Positions 33,298 to 41,037 of a stretch of 64,000 bases of DNA are shown here, one piece after another. Origin of the DNA: Mucilaginibacter rivuli (GTDB lineage: Bacteria > Bacteroidota > Bacteroidia > Sphingobacteriales > Sphingobacteriaceae). Numbering within the stretch: the stretch's first letter is position 1; every line of letters begins with the position of its first letter. The notes beneath the pieces were generated by a model. That model did not search any database, was not told the DNA's origin, and was given only the letters and a program-made list of their open reading frames with translations. The position numbers and the translations under genes are program-made. The stretch is from positions 744,001 through 808,000 of the forward strand of contig NZ_JAHXPQ010000001.1 of NCBI RefSeq assembly GCF_019391655.1, read 5' to 3'.

Positions 33298-34119
33298 TTA
33301 GTAACTCCTTATATCAACACCTGCAAATATGGAGGTGCCTTTTAATACCAGTATTTTATCACTGCCATAATCACTTTTCATCATCCGCTTATCATCAAAA
33401 CCGGCAAACAGGGTTACCATATCTGATGTTACGTGCCAGTGTGGCGGTACTATTAATTTTATCCCACCAAAAACCTGTGTTACTTCAATAATAACGCGGC
33501 CGTTAATATCGGCCTGGGTAAGATCAATATCGGCACCACCAAAAATGTTGACGATCTCGCCGCCTTTAAAATCTTTTGACAGTACCCTTTTTTTAGCCCC
33601 CGCGAAGATGGAAATAGCATCAAGGTAATCGTCGCCCATATTATATTTTGCGTCGGTAGTATTAGTGTTAGTTTCAGCATCATTGGGTACAGTGTAATCT
33701 ACTACAGGGCCGGTAGGGTTGTTGTATTGCTGTTTCCATTGTTGTTTCCACCTATCTTTATTCCACCTGTCTTTGTCCCATGGGCGGTTACGGTTGGTTA
33801 TCATACGTATGCCTATGGCGATAAATATGACAGGCCAAAAATTGTTTGCAAAATGGGTGTGGGGGATGGCTTTATCAATAAGGAAAAATATGCCGACAAA
33901 TAACCATATGATCCATCCGCTGTTCCTGAAATTATGTTTTACACCATTAAATATCGCGAAAGCGATAACCCACATTGGCCAGCTAAAAAGCCATCCGGGG
34001 ATAAAGAAAAAGTCGAGTTGGTTTATTAATATAATAAAGCCAACCGCTACAAATATGGCACCTGCCAAAACTGTGCTTTTTTGGCGGCCTTTATTATTTT
34101 CATCTATGTCGATACTCAT
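33298..34119 (-). CDS. LiaF-like membrane protein (cell-envelope stress family)
   Basis: The 273 residues have four N-terminal membrane segments of the LiaF-TM/DUF5668 type (about 15-110; GWLFSWPMWV and FWPVIFIAIGIRM), a polar linker, and a soluble C-terminal domain of the LiaF/cell-wall-active-antibiotic-response type (about 165-273; ISIFAGAKKRVL, VNIFGGADIDL, TQVFGGIKLIVP, THLFAGF-like). In Firmicutes LiaF represses the LiaRS pair. Here it heads an operon with DUF4288, LytS and LytTR genes, which suggests an analogous job. A promoter is at 34150-34182. Confidence 0.87.
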   Translation of the reverse strand: MSIDIDENNKGRQKSTVLAGAIFVAVGFIILINQLDFFFIPGWLFSWPMWVIAFAIFNGVKHNFRNSGWIIWLFVGIFFLIDKAIPHTHFANNFWPVIFIAIGIRMITNRNRPWDKDRWNKDRWKQQWKQQYNNPTGPVVDYTVPNDAETNTNTTDAKYNMGDDYLDAISIFAGAKKRVLSKDFKGGEIVNIFGGADIDLTQADINGRVIIEVTQVFGGIKLIVPPHWHVTSDMVTLFAGFDDKRMMKSDYGSDKILVLKGTSIFAGVDIRSY

Positions 34120-34149
34120 GAGTAGTTTATTTTATTTAATGATATAAAA

Positions 34150-34182
34150 CTAAGATAACAATTGGAATAGGCAAAAGCAAAA
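34150..34182 (-). promoter_or_regulatory. Promoter of the LiaF-like/LytS/LytTR operon
   Basis: On the minus strand TTTTG (34182-34178), a 20-base spacer and TATCTTAG (34157-34150) approximate the -33/-7 pattern, with one mismatch in the -7 box. It lies after the terminator of the preceding gene, which supports a separate transcript. Confidence 0.4.
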
Positions 34183-34292
34183 CTGGCAGCGTGCTTTGAA
34201 TACTCGGTAAAAGCCGGGTTTTTATCGGTAGAAAAGTTTGAGCAAATTACCTGAATAGTATTATGTAATAAGATTATAAACCCATGTAAACG

Positions 34293-34321
34293 AAAAACGT
34301 CCCGGGGCTCATGCCGGGACG
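34293..34321 (-). terminator. Terminator after the small LiaF-TM-like gene
   Basis: CGTCCCGG and CCGGGACG form an 8-bp G/C-rich stem with an eight-base loop, followed on the minus strand by TTTTT. It ends the transcript of the gene at 34351-34743. Confidence 0.8.
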
Positions 34322-34350
34322 GGGTATAATCTATGTTGAGGTGGTTATAT

Positions 34351-34743
34351 TTATAATGAATCTCTGTAATCTGTATTGTGCCATTGGTTGCGGTGCTCCC
34401 AACGGTGGCGTTGCCAGTGCCCATCTTTAAAGAACACCATACGTATGCCTATAGCTATCAGCACCAGCGGCCAGAATACGATGAGGTGGTAACCTGCTAT
34501 AACATTTATTAACGACAATCCACCCACTACCATAAGGATGATTGCAGCAGGGTGCCTAAAGTTGTGCTTTGCACCTATGGCTAAACCTATTACTATAAGC
34601 CACATTGGCCAGCTAAATAGCCAGAAAGGTAAAATGAAACCCACTAACTGGTTTAAAAGGTATATGCCGCCTACGGCTAATAGTATTATACCTAAAGTGG
34701 TCCTCCTGTTGTTACGTGGTGTATGTTCTGTGTAGTTTTCCAT
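34351..34743 (-). CDS. Small LiaF-TM-like (DUF5668-type) membrane protein
   Basis: The 130 residues start at the ATG at 34743 (MENYTEHTPRN); a longer form from 34770 is possible. Four membrane segments closely resemble the N-terminal half of the LiaF-like protein downstream: FWLFSWPMWLIVIG, AKHNFRHPAAII and FWPLVLIAIGIRM have direct counterparts there. The soluble LiaF domain is absent; the protein ends after a short basic tail (HWQRHRWEHRNQW). It is therefore a paralogue reduced to the membrane part and may form mixed complexes with the full protein. Its own terminator follows. Confidence 0.85.
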   Translation of the reverse strand: MENYTEHTPRNNRRTTLGIILLAVGGIYLLNQLVGFILPFWLFSWPMWLIVIGLAIGAKHNFRHPAAIILMVVGGLSLINVIAGYHLIVFWPLVLIAIGIRMVFFKDGHWQRHRWEHRNQWHNTDYRDSL

Positions 34744-34844
34744 TGTTTTGTTATTTGATGATGTAAACATACGGCAACATATTACACAGGCCCAGGCAAA
34801 TTAGGCGGAGTGCTTTAACAACTCGGTGAGCAGCGGGTAATGGT

Positions 34845-34870
34845 CGGTAAAACCAGATATGGTTTTACCG
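34845..34870 (-). other. Perfect hairpin over the stop codon of the TylF-like gene
   Basis: CGGTAAAACC and GGTTTTACCG form a 10-bp perfect stem around AGATAT. It includes the TAA stop at 34865-34867. No T run follows on the minus strand, so it is not a standard terminator; it may protect the 3' end. Confidence 0.5.
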
Positions 34871-35539
34871 TTGTTTTAAAGCAACGCCCGCCCAATTTGT
34901 GCGCTGCACTATTGATGATGGAATATCAACCTGTTTCTGATCCCACAGGTGCGCAAAGCAGGCGGCATTCATAGTTTTCAATAACTGTAAGTGCAATTTG
35001 CTATCAAAAAGCAAAACAGTGCCGCTTACAATGCGGTTATTGCTGTATAAAGCATTGAGAATGGTGATGGTTGATGAATACGATTCGCAATTGATATGTA
35101 CAAAGGCACATGGCTGTGGTTTCCAAAATAAAAAATCGGCTAAGGTGCTAATGTGCACCTGCTCCGGTCTTTGTGGTTTTAATCCTAATAACAAACCGCC
35201 TTTCCTTGCAATAGTAACTTCGGGTTTGTTAATGTCTTGTATATCATAGTTACCGGCTGGTCCTGCAAAGCTAAATAGTTTACCCGCAGGCTGATTTTGT
35301 TTGTCGGCACCCAGGAAATTAGGAGCATCGGTTTTGGGCGTGCCAAAGCTTAGCCAAAGGCCATCCGTTTTTACCTGGTTTACTATGTGGTTTTCAAGTT
35401 GGGTGTTGTTGTTGGCCAGTTCTTCGTCGGCAATGTCATAGTATTTTGGCGGGGCATTGTGGCGCTGTGTTTTAAAAGCCTCAGTAAAATTGGTATAAGC
35501 CTGAAAATATGAGGGTACTAATAGTTGTTGTGCTTGCAT
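34865..35539 (-). CDS. TylF/MycF-like methyltransferase homologue, probably inactive
   Basis: The 224 residues resemble the TylF-type O-methyltransferase fold: DGLWLSFGTP... SFAGPAGNYDI (motif region), then FVHINCESYSST and GTVLLFDSKLHL. In active members the latter two read HxDxDLYxST and FDDY, with Asp residues that bind the metal. Here they are Asn/Glu and Asp-Ser, so at least part of the metal site is missing. There is no signal peptide. The globin gene ends 51 bases upstream on the same strand and they may be co-transcribed. The family call is moderate; loss of activity is inference. Confidence 0.6.
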   Translation of the reverse strand: MQAQQLLVPSYFQAYTNFTEAFKTQRHNAPPKYYDIADEELANNNTQLENHIVNQVKTDGLWLSFGTPKTDAPNFLGADKQNQPAGKLFSFAGPAGNYDIQDINKPEVTIARKGGLLLGLKPQRPEQVHISTLADFLFWKPQPCAFVHINCESYSSTITILNALYSNNRIVSGTVLLFDSKLHLQLLKTMNAACFAHLWDQKQVDIPSSIVQRTNWAGVALKQR

Positions 35540-35589
35540 TATTGTGTTGTTGGTTGTGTTGAAATTGATTTATTGGCGAAGTAGTTAAA

Positions 35590-36015
35590 TTACTGCTCCG
35601 CTCCATCAGTTACTTGCGATGCATTTATCATTGCTGATGATAGCAGGGTATAGCATTTTACCCATGCCGCGCTAACTTGAGGTGTCCAATGCTCACCAAG
35701 GCCCATTTTTAATGTCCAAAGCAATGCCTCGCCAACAATTGTATAATGTTCATCTTTAACGCCGTATTTAACATGGCGGCGGGCAAGGTTGGCTACTTCG
35801 TCAATTATCTCGTCCAGTTTATCCAACTTGTTTATGACATAACCTATCATGGTTGTGAGCGCGTTTGATTGTGTTGCCATATCGCTCCTGAACATAGGTT
35901 TCAATTCGGGTGCTATTTGAAAAAGGCGTGAGTAAAATAATTGACCTGCTGCTAAAGGGTTTACGGCTACCAGTTTCCAGCTCTCTTTTACTAATGTTAT
36001 TTCTTCTGTTTCCAT
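35590..36015 (-). CDS. Single-domain globin
   Basis: The 141 residues have the globin fold without a reductase domain: ESWKLVAVNPLAAGQLFYSRLF (A-B helices), PELKPMFRSD (CD region with Phe), and the proximal haem His in LARRHVKYGV. The end GEALLWTLKMGLGEHWTP is typical of flavohaemoglobin-like globins. Likely roles are NO or oxygen binding. It is divergent from the HTH gene, with a shared intergenic region of repeated TGTTAC boxes, and a paralogous globin lies on the other side of that regulator. Confidence 0.93.
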   Translation of the reverse strand: METEEITLVKESWKLVAVNPLAAGQLFYSRLFQIAPELKPMFRSDMATQSNALTTMIGYVINKLDKLDEIIDEVANLARRHVKYGVKDEHYTIVGEALLWTLKMGLGEHWTPQVSAAWVKCYTLLSSAMINASQVTDGAEQ

Positions 36016-36030
36016 TGTGATGTTATTTTG

Positions 36031-36152
36031 TGTTACTTATATGTTACACTTTGTTTATATTGATTTTAATTCGAATGCAAATATGTAACATTTATTTGTC
36101 ATATTGAAATAAAACGATGAAAAAATGTAAAATAAATTTTAAAGTGTAACAT
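36031..36152. promoter_or_regulatory. Shared operator-like region: repeated TGTTAC/GTAACA boxes between globin and HTH genes
   Basis: ATGTTACACTTT (36041-36052) and AAAGTGTAACAT (36141-36152) are an exact 12-bp inverted pair 88 bases apart. Extra half-sites occur at 36031 (TGTTAC) and 36083-36091 (ATGTAACAT). The region separates the divergent globin and HTH genes and contains both promoters, so it is a natural site for the HTH protein to control both, possibly with looping. No exact -7 box was found. Confidence 0.55.
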
Positions 36153-36173
36153 TTTATTAACACATTTGAATCA

Positions 36174-36626
36174 ATGCACTTGGGAAGTAAGATAAAAGAG
36201 GTATATGAGGCCGGTAATATTAACCTGACCGACTTTGCCAAACGTATAGGTACCGTTCGGCAAAATGTTTACCGCATCTTCGAGCGCGATTCGGTAGATG
36301 TGGATATGCTGCAAAAAATATCTGATGTGCTGGATTTTGATTTCTTTCAATATTATGGCCGCGCCGCCAATCAGCCATCCTCAACAGCCGCTTCAACCGA
36401 TTTGCTTCAAAAAGAGATTAACGTGCTGACCGAGCAATTGGAAGAGGTAAAAAAAGAACTGGAGTACCAATTCAAAATAGTATCGTTAAGGCAGGAAGAA
36501 ATGCGCCTGCTCGAATCAAAACTTAATACTCAAAAAGCATTATCAGATGCTATTATCAATAGCCTTAAGGAGCGCCAGCAAAGTTTTGTTAAGCGTATCC
36601 GCGAGTTAGAGCAAAAAGCGGATTAG
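36174..36626 (+). CDS. HTH (Cro/cI-type) regulator with C-terminal coiled coil
   Basis: The 150 residues have an N-terminal helix-turn-helix of the XRE type (about 5-60; NLTDFAKRIGTVRQNVYRIF and MLQKISDVLDFDFFQYYG), a Ser/Ala-rich linker, and a long coiled coil (about 78-148; EINVLTEQLEEVKKELEYQ). From memory, this layout recurs in Bacteroidota. It lies between two globin genes and shares an operator-like region with the first; its stop overlaps the end of the second (convergent) by four bases. Control of the globins is inference from context. Confidence 0.87.
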   Translation: MHLGSKIKEVYEAGNINLTDFAKRIGTVRQNVYRIFERDSVDVDMLQKISDVLDFDFFQYYGRAANQPSSTAASTDLLQKEINVLTEQLEEVKKELEYQFKIVSLRQEEMRLLESKLNTQKALSDAIINSLKERQQSFVKRIRELEQKAD

Positions 36627-37030
36627 TCTTTGTTACCGGTTATCATGGCATGGGTTAGTTTGCCGTAGGCCAGTTTCCAGGCACTTTCTGCATCATCGTT
36701 CCATTCATCGTGCAGGTTTTCTTTTAGTGTTGCTATAAGCGCAACTAAAACGGTTTTGTAGGCACCCGTAGGTACGTTGTATTGGTGATGGCGCTTACCC
36801 AGGTCAATGGCGTCTTGTAAAACCTCATCAAAGCGATCAAGCTTAAAGGTAACATACGTTATCATCTCAATAAACTTGCGTGCCTGCTCAGTCATGTCAA
36901 TTCTAAAGAGCGCCTTTAACGATGGATCGATGCTGAAAAGCTTATCGTAAAAATAAATACCGGGGTCTTGCTCTAATACGATCATCTCGCTCCAGGTACT
37001 TTTAACCAATGCTATTTGTTGGGTTGTCAT
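36623..37030 (-). CDS. Single-domain globin, second paralogue
   Basis: The 135 residues are a second globin: VKSTWSEMIVLEQDPGIYFY, PSLKALFRIDMTEQARKFIE, proximal His in LGKRHHQYNV, and the end AWKLAYGKLTHAMI. It shares the overall plan with the globin at 35590 (IxLVKxxW, LKxxFRxDM) but is diverged, so the duplication is old. It converges on the HTH gene with a 4-base overlap. The upstream region has no TGTTAC box, so it may be regulated differently. Confidence 0.92.
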   Translation of the reverse strand: MTTQQIALVKSTWSEMIVLEQDPGIYFYDKLFSIDPSLKALFRIDMTEQARKFIEMITYVTFKLDRFDEVLQDAIDLGKRHHQYNVPTGAYKTVLVALIATLKENLHDEWNDDAESAWKLAYGKLTHAMITGNKD

Positions 37031-37096
37031 TTCAGGCTAAAAATAATAAATATTTATAGAATAGTGTTTTAATAATATTCCGGCACATAAGCCCAT

Positions 37097-37124
37097 AAAA
37101 AAAGCCCCGATAAAATCGGGGCCT
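37097..37124 (-). terminator. rplY terminator
   Basis: GCCCCGAT and ATCGGGGC pair exactly with a three-base loop; on the minus strand seven T follow. It lies 25 bases after the rplY stop. Confidence 0.88.
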
Positions 37125-37148
37125 TTAAATTCATCAGCGTTAGCTAAA

Positions 37149-37727
37149 TTATTTTTTGTTTGCTTCTTGTTCAGCCTGGCGTAATGCACGTGAGGTAGTA
37201 ACAGAAACGATGGTATCTTCCATAGCGTTGGTAATTACCATGTTAGTTACTTTTAAGTCGCTAACACGAACTGATTTACCTACTTCTAAACTTTCGATAC
37301 TTACATCAATGTTATCGATATGGTTTTTAGGCAATGCTTTGATACGCAGTTTACGTAATTTTTGCACTAATTTACCACCCACTTTAACACCTGGTGATGT
37401 ACCTGTTAAACGTACAGGGATCTCGATAGTAACTTCTTTGGCCGGATCAAGTTGTAAAAAGTCAACGTGAATGATCATTTCGGTTAATGGGTGAAACTGG
37501 ATGTCTTTAATAATTGCCTGTGTTTTTTTACCTGCAATTTCCAGATCGATGAAATGAACAACGGGAGTATAAACAACCGGTTTCAAATCAGCTACGGACA
37601 CCGCGAAGTGGGTTTGTGTTTCCCCACCATAAAGCACTGCAGGCACTTTGCCATCATAACGCAGCTCTTTGGCGTCTCTTTTCCCTACGTTCTCTCTTAA
37701 AGAACCGCTAATAGTAATTGATTTCAT
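37149..37727 (-). CDS. rplY: 50S ribosomal protein L25, CTC (general stress) form
   Basis: L25 binds 5S rRNA in the large subunit. The 192 residues are the long form: an N-terminal L25 domain (about 1-92; SGSLRENVGKRDAKELR, VPAVLYGG, HVDFLQLD) and a C-terminal beta domain (TL5/CTC type; EIPVRLTGTSPGVKVGGKL). The tail ends QEANKK. prs lies just upstream (47 bases) on the same strand; prs-rplY adjacency is common in bacteria. A strong terminator ends the unit. Confidence 0.95.
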   Translation of the reverse strand: MKSITISGSLRENVGKRDAKELRYDGKVPAVLYGGETQTHFAVSVADLKPVVYTPVVHFIDLEIAGKKTQAIIKDIQFHPLTEMIIHVDFLQLDPAKEVTIEIPVRLTGTSPGVKVGGKLVQKLRKLRIKALPKNHIDNIDVSIESLEVGKSVRVSDLKVTNMVITNAMEDTIVSVTTSRALRQAEQEANKK

Positions 37728-37774
37728 TATTTTAATTTATTTGTTAATTCCCCATCATCGCGATGAGAATACTT

Positions 37775-38719
37775 TTAATCTACTTTAAACAAATCGCTTA
37801 TCGAGCCATGCTCGTTAACGTTTGTTATGGCTTTGGCAAACAGTTCGGCAGTTGATAATACCCTTATTTTGCTGCTTTCCTGTTTCAGTTGTATGCTATC
37901 CGTAACAATCAGTTCGCTCAATTGCGAATTCTCTATCGTTTCGATAGCCTTGCCTGATAATACGGCATGTGTACAAACCGCTCTAACGCTTCGCGCGCCT
38001 TTATCCATTATTAACCCGGCAGCCTTTGTTAAGGTTCCGGCGGTATCGCAAATATCGTCTATCAGTACAATGTCCTGTCCTGCAACATCGCCAATTACCG
38101 TCATCGACTCGATCTCATTTGCACGTTTACGGCGTTTATCGCAAATAACAACCTCGGCATTAAAAAACTTTGCAAAGGTACGCGCCCTGTATGAGCCACC
38201 CATATCGGGCGATGCGATGGTTAAATTTGGTAGATTTAAACTTTTAATGTACGGTACAAATATTACCGAAGCATCTAAGTGGTCAACCGGTATGTCAAAG
38301 AAACCTTGTATCTGCGCCGCGTGCAGGTCCATCGTCATAATGCGGTTAATACCCGCTGCAACCAATAGGTTGGCTACTAATTTGGAACCTATAGCTACAC
38401 GTGGTTTGTCTTTTCTGTCTTGCCGTGCCAGCCCAAAATAAGGGATAACCGCGGTAACATAATGTGCCGATGCCCTGCGTGCGGCATCTATCATCATTAA
38501 CAGTTCCATCAAATTATCAGTGGGCTGGTTGGTGCTTTGTATTAAAAATACATCGCTGCCGCGTACCGACTCATCAAATGATGGTTGAAACTCACCATCG
38601 CTAAAGCGCGATAAAGTAACACTTCCCAGATCACGGCCATACGATTTCGCTATTTTATGTGCCAGTGTTTGCGTAGCTGAACCGGCAAATAATTTTACAG
38701 GATTAAATTGTAAAGGCAT
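37775..38719 (-). CDS. prs: Ribose-phosphate pyrophosphokinase (PRPP synthase)
   Basis: Makes PRPP from ribose-5-phosphate and ATP for purine, pyrimidine, NAD, His and Trp synthesis. The 314 residues match class I. Visible motifs are the N-terminal KLFAGSATQTLAHKIA, the ATP-binding ARQDRKDKPR, the divalent-metal DLHAAQIQGFFDIP, and the PRPP loop VLIDDICDTAGTLTKA. It is followed by rplY, and the tRNA-Gln gene with its terminator lies upstream. Confidence 0.97.
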   Translation of the reverse strand: MPLQFNPVKLFAGSATQTLAHKIAKSYGRDLGSVTLSRFSDGEFQPSFDESVRGSDVFLIQSTNQPTDNLMELLMMIDAARRASAHYVTAVIPYFGLARQDRKDKPRVAIGSKLVANLLVAAGINRIMTMDLHAAQIQGFFDIPVDHLDASVIFVPYIKSLNLPNLTIASPDMGGSYRARTFAKFFNAEVVICDKRRKRANEIESMTVIGDVAGQDIVLIDDICDTAGTLTKAAGLIMDKGARSVRAVCTHAVLSGKAIETIENSQLSELIVTDSIQLKQESSKIRVLSTAELFAKAITNVNEHGSISDLFKVD

Positions 38720-38748
38720 GGCAGATTTGGATGTGGGTGTTACCTTAT

Positions 38749-38788
38749 AAAAAATTCGGATTCCGAAACTGACGAAATCCGAATTTTT
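38749..38788 (-). terminator. tRNA-Gln terminator
   Basis: AAATTCGGATT and AATCCGAATTT form a stem with a 13-base loop; on the minus strand a run of T follows. It begins three bases after the tRNA 3' end. Confidence 0.8.
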
Positions 38789-38790
38789 AT

Positions 38791-38863
38791 GTTGCCCGAC
38801 CAGGATTCGAACCTAGACAAACGGTACCAAAAACCGTCGTACTACCATTATACTATCAGGCAA
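38791..38863 (-). tRNA. trnQ: tRNA-Gln, anticodon TTG
   Basis: Read on the minus strand, TTGCCTG pairs with CGGGCAA to make the acceptor stem (one T-G pair). The D arm, the anticodon stem ACGGT/ACCGT around the loop TTTTGGT (anticodon TTG), and the T arm with GGTTCGAATCC are present. The CCA end is not encoded. A complete promoter lies 37 bases upstream and a terminator directly after, so it is transcribed alone. Confidence 0.95.
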
Positions 38864-38899
38864 TCTCCTATCGGTTAGTTTCCTTTCCGAAATGGAATG

Positions 38900-38930
38900 C
38901 AAATATAGGATGATATTTTTAAAGTCAAAA
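38900..38930 (-). promoter_or_regulatory. tRNA-Gln promoter
   Basis: On the minus strand TTTTG (38930-38926), an 18-base spacer and TATATTTG (38907-38900) match both the -33 and -7 elements. It is one of the best promoters in the window. Confidence 0.75.
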
Positions 38931-39011
38931 GCATTTTTTCTAATATTTCTAAATATTTAAAAACCAGGTCTTTTAAAATAAAAATGCCTTTTATGCTTTT
39001 AATTTGAGTAT

Positions 39012-39968
39012 TTACCCTTCAACTACCACACCCATGCTGCAAAACTTGTCAATCCGCTCGGCAACTAATTCGTCAACGTTTTTCTCGGCAAGCACTTTCA
39101 AATCTTTTATCAGTTGCTTTTTTAAAGTAGCAGCCATGGCAATAGGATCCTGGTGGGCGCCGCCAAGTGGCTCTTTAATTACACCGTCAACCAGCTTGTT
39201 CTTAAACATATCAACCGAGGTCAGCTTCAACACTTCGGCAGCTTTTTCTTTATTTTCCCAGGTTTTCCATAGGATGGTTGAACAGTTCTCGGGCGATATA
39301 ACCGAATACCATGAGTTCTCCAGCATCATTACCTTATCCCCAATGCCAATACCCAATGCACCGCCCGACGCACCTTCGCCTATTACTACGCAAATAACGG
39401 GTACTTTAAGTACCGCCATTTCTAACAGGTTACGGGCGATAGCTTCGCCCTGGCCACGTTCTTCAGCCTCAAGGCCGGGGAAAGCGCCCGGGGTATCTAT
39501 AAGGGTAACTACGGGTTTGCCAAATTTTTCGGCTATTTTCATTAAGCGCAACGCTTTGCGGTAGCCTTCGGGGTTGGGCATACCAAAGTTGCGGTATTGC
39601 CTCATTTTTGTATTGATACCTTTTTGGTGACCAATGAACATTACGGTTTGCCCGTTTAATGAGCCAAAACCGCCAACAATGGCTTTATCATCGCCCACGG
39701 TACGGTCGCCGTGCATTTCTATAAAGTCATCGCACATTAGCTCTAAATACTGTAAAGTATATGGCCTTTCGGGATGGCGAGATATCTGCACCCTTTGCCA
39801 GCCGGTTAAATGGCTAAATATTTGTTTTTTTGTAGTTTCAAATTTTTCTTCAAGCTCGGCTAACGTTGCCGACATATCAACCTTGGTCTTTTCTTCTACT
39901 TGCTTTATCTTTTCTATCTGCATTTGCAGATCGGCTAAAGGCTTTTCAAAATCGAATGTTATCTTCAT
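39012..39968 (-). CDS. accA: Acetyl-CoA carboxylase, carboxyltransferase subunit alpha
   Basis: AccA with AccD moves the carboxyl group from biotin carrier protein to acetyl-CoA, the first step of fatty acid synthesis. The 318 residues match the family: N-terminal coiled-coil [70 protein letters not shown] and [14 protein letters not shown]. accD is not adjacent, as is usual. The start codon fits the -7 box at 39985-39992. Confidence 0.96.
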   Translation of the reverse strand: MKITFDFEKPLADLQMQIEKIKQVEEKTKVDMSATLAELEEKFETTKKQIFSHLTGWQRVQISRHPERPYTLQYLELMCDDFIEMHGDRTVGDDKAIVGGFGSLNGQTVMFIGHQKGINTKMRQYRNFGMPNPEGYRKALRLMKIAEKFGKPVVTLIDTPGAFPGLEAEERGQGEAIARNLLEMAVLKVPVICVVIGEGASGGALGIGIGDKVMMLENSWYSVISPENCSTILWKTWENKEKAAEVLKLTSVDMFKNKLVDGVIKEPLGGAHQDPIAMAATLKKQLIKDLKVLAEKNVDELVAERIDKFCSMGVVVEG

Positions 39969-39984
39969 CAGTACAAATAATTGC

Positions 39985-39992
39985 CAAAAGTA
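39985..39992 (-). promoter_or_regulatory. accA promoter -7 element
   Basis: On the minus strand TACTTTTG matches TAnnTTTG exactly, 16 bases before the accA ATG. No clear -33 element is seen. Confidence 0.45.
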
Positions 39993-40020
39993 AATAATTC
40001 AATTGGTAAATGCGGGTATA

Positions 40021-40515
40021 TTATAGCTTGTGTAACTGGCTGTATTTTTTTAACTGCCCGGCAGATAAAATGTTTTGGGTTTTTAAATACGTTTGCAGCA
40101 TGGCATTGCGTAATTCGCCAATATCGCCACCATAGCGGTTGGCATAAAAAATTAAATTGCCATCATTAATTTGTTTGGTTTTGAAAAGCATGTTCAGGGT
40201 CTCTTCATTCTTGATGATCAAAGCGCCCATCTCTTTCATTTTGCGTTTCAGTTCGGTGGTAATGGCTGTAAGCTGCGTTACCTGTTCGGCATTAAGGCCC
40301 AGTTCTTTTTTTAAGCTGAGTGCCTTTTGAGGCGATGGATAGTTGTTAAGTACAGCTATACGGTCAAGATTGTTGATATCTATGCCATCAAAAAAAGCTT
40401 TATATTGTTCATATCCCAATGATTTTGCCGGTGCTGATAGGCTGTCGGCTACATTCTGCGCAAAGCAAAGTGTAGTAAAAAGCAGTAAACAGAGCGTAAA
40501 AAATAACTTGTTCAT
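40021..40515 (-). CDS. Secreted Spy/CpxP-like (LTxxQ-type) small protein
   Basis: The 164 residues start at the ATG at 40515, which gives a clean signal peptide (1-20, LLLFTTLCFAQ). An upstream in-frame codon at 40560 would precede the promoter start site. The mature part is helical with a repeat-like LGLNAEQVTQLTAITTELKRK motif typical of Spy/CpxP-like periplasmic proteins, which bind unfolded proteins or metal. The last helix ends QLKKYSQLHKL. It is monocistronic, with a good promoter 18 bases upstream. Confidence 0.7.
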   Translation of the reverse strand: MNKLFFTLCLLLFTTLCFAQNVADSLSAPAKSLGYEQYKAFFDGIDINNLDRIAVLNNYPSPQKALSLKKELGLNAEQVTQLTAITTELKRKMKEMGALIIKNEETLNMLFKTKQINDGNLIFYANRYGGDIGELRNAMLQTYLKTQNILSAGQLKKYSQLHKL

Positions 40516-40532
40516 TGTTTTTGAATATGCCC

Positions 40533-40562
40533 CAAATATAGCGCAATAACCAATTAACACAA
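40533..40562 (-). promoter_or_regulatory. Promoter of the Spy-like gene
   Basis: On the minus strand TTG (40562-40560), a 19-base spacer and TATATTTG (40540-40533) fit the Bacteroidota promoter. The leader would be about 10 bases. Confidence 0.6.
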
Positions 40563-40665
40563 TATAGCACCTTAAAACTGTTATTTGTTTGTTAATTATT
40601 ACGAATGTTTTTATCGTGGCACATTAATTGCCTTACCGTTAGTATAAAGTTAAAAAGTGAAACAA

Positions 40666-41031
40666 ATGAGTAAGAAGATATTAGTGCTTGATGACGACGT
40701 ATTTATCTTATCAGCACTGCAGGACGTACTTGAATATTATGGTTATGAGGTAAAAACTCAGACCCGTGGTGATAAAGTTTTTGAACAGATAGAAGAGTAT
40801 CATCCCGACCTGATTTTATTAGATGTAATGCTTGCCGAAATGGACGGCCGTGAAATTTGCCGGAATATAAAAGAAAAACCTACTACAGCAGAGATACCTG
40901 TTATCCTGATCTCGGCTACGCATAATTTAGCAGATTGTTTGAACCAGCAATTGCCGCCGGATGATTTTGTGCCTAAGCCATTTGATATCGGAACATTGAT
41001 GAGCAAGATAGAGCATCAGCTTGCGGCATAA
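40666..41031 (+). CDS. Single-domain response regulator (receiver only)
   Basis: The 121 residues from the ATG at 40666 form a CheY-like receiver: LVLDDDVF, phosphorylation Asp in LLLDVMLAEMDG, Ser in LISATHN, and Lys in FVPKPFD. A GTG nine bases upstream is possible but less likely. There is no output domain and no adjacent kinase, so it probably serves a distant kinase. It converges on the next gene, six bases apart. Confidence 0.9.
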   Translation: MSKKILVLDDDVFILSALQDVLEYYGYEVKTQTRGDKVFEQIEEYHPDLILLDVMLAEMDGREICRNIKEKPTTAEIPVILISATHNLADCLNQQLPPDDFVPKPFDIGTLMSKIEHQLAA

Positions 41032-41037
41032 CGGTTT

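Noticed and set aside
34116..34424. Minus-strand frame of 102 residues between the two LiaF-like genes
   Set aside because: It covers a strong terminator and a promoter and looks like leader sequence; only its TDKNPAFTEYSKHAA part is interesting as a repeat.
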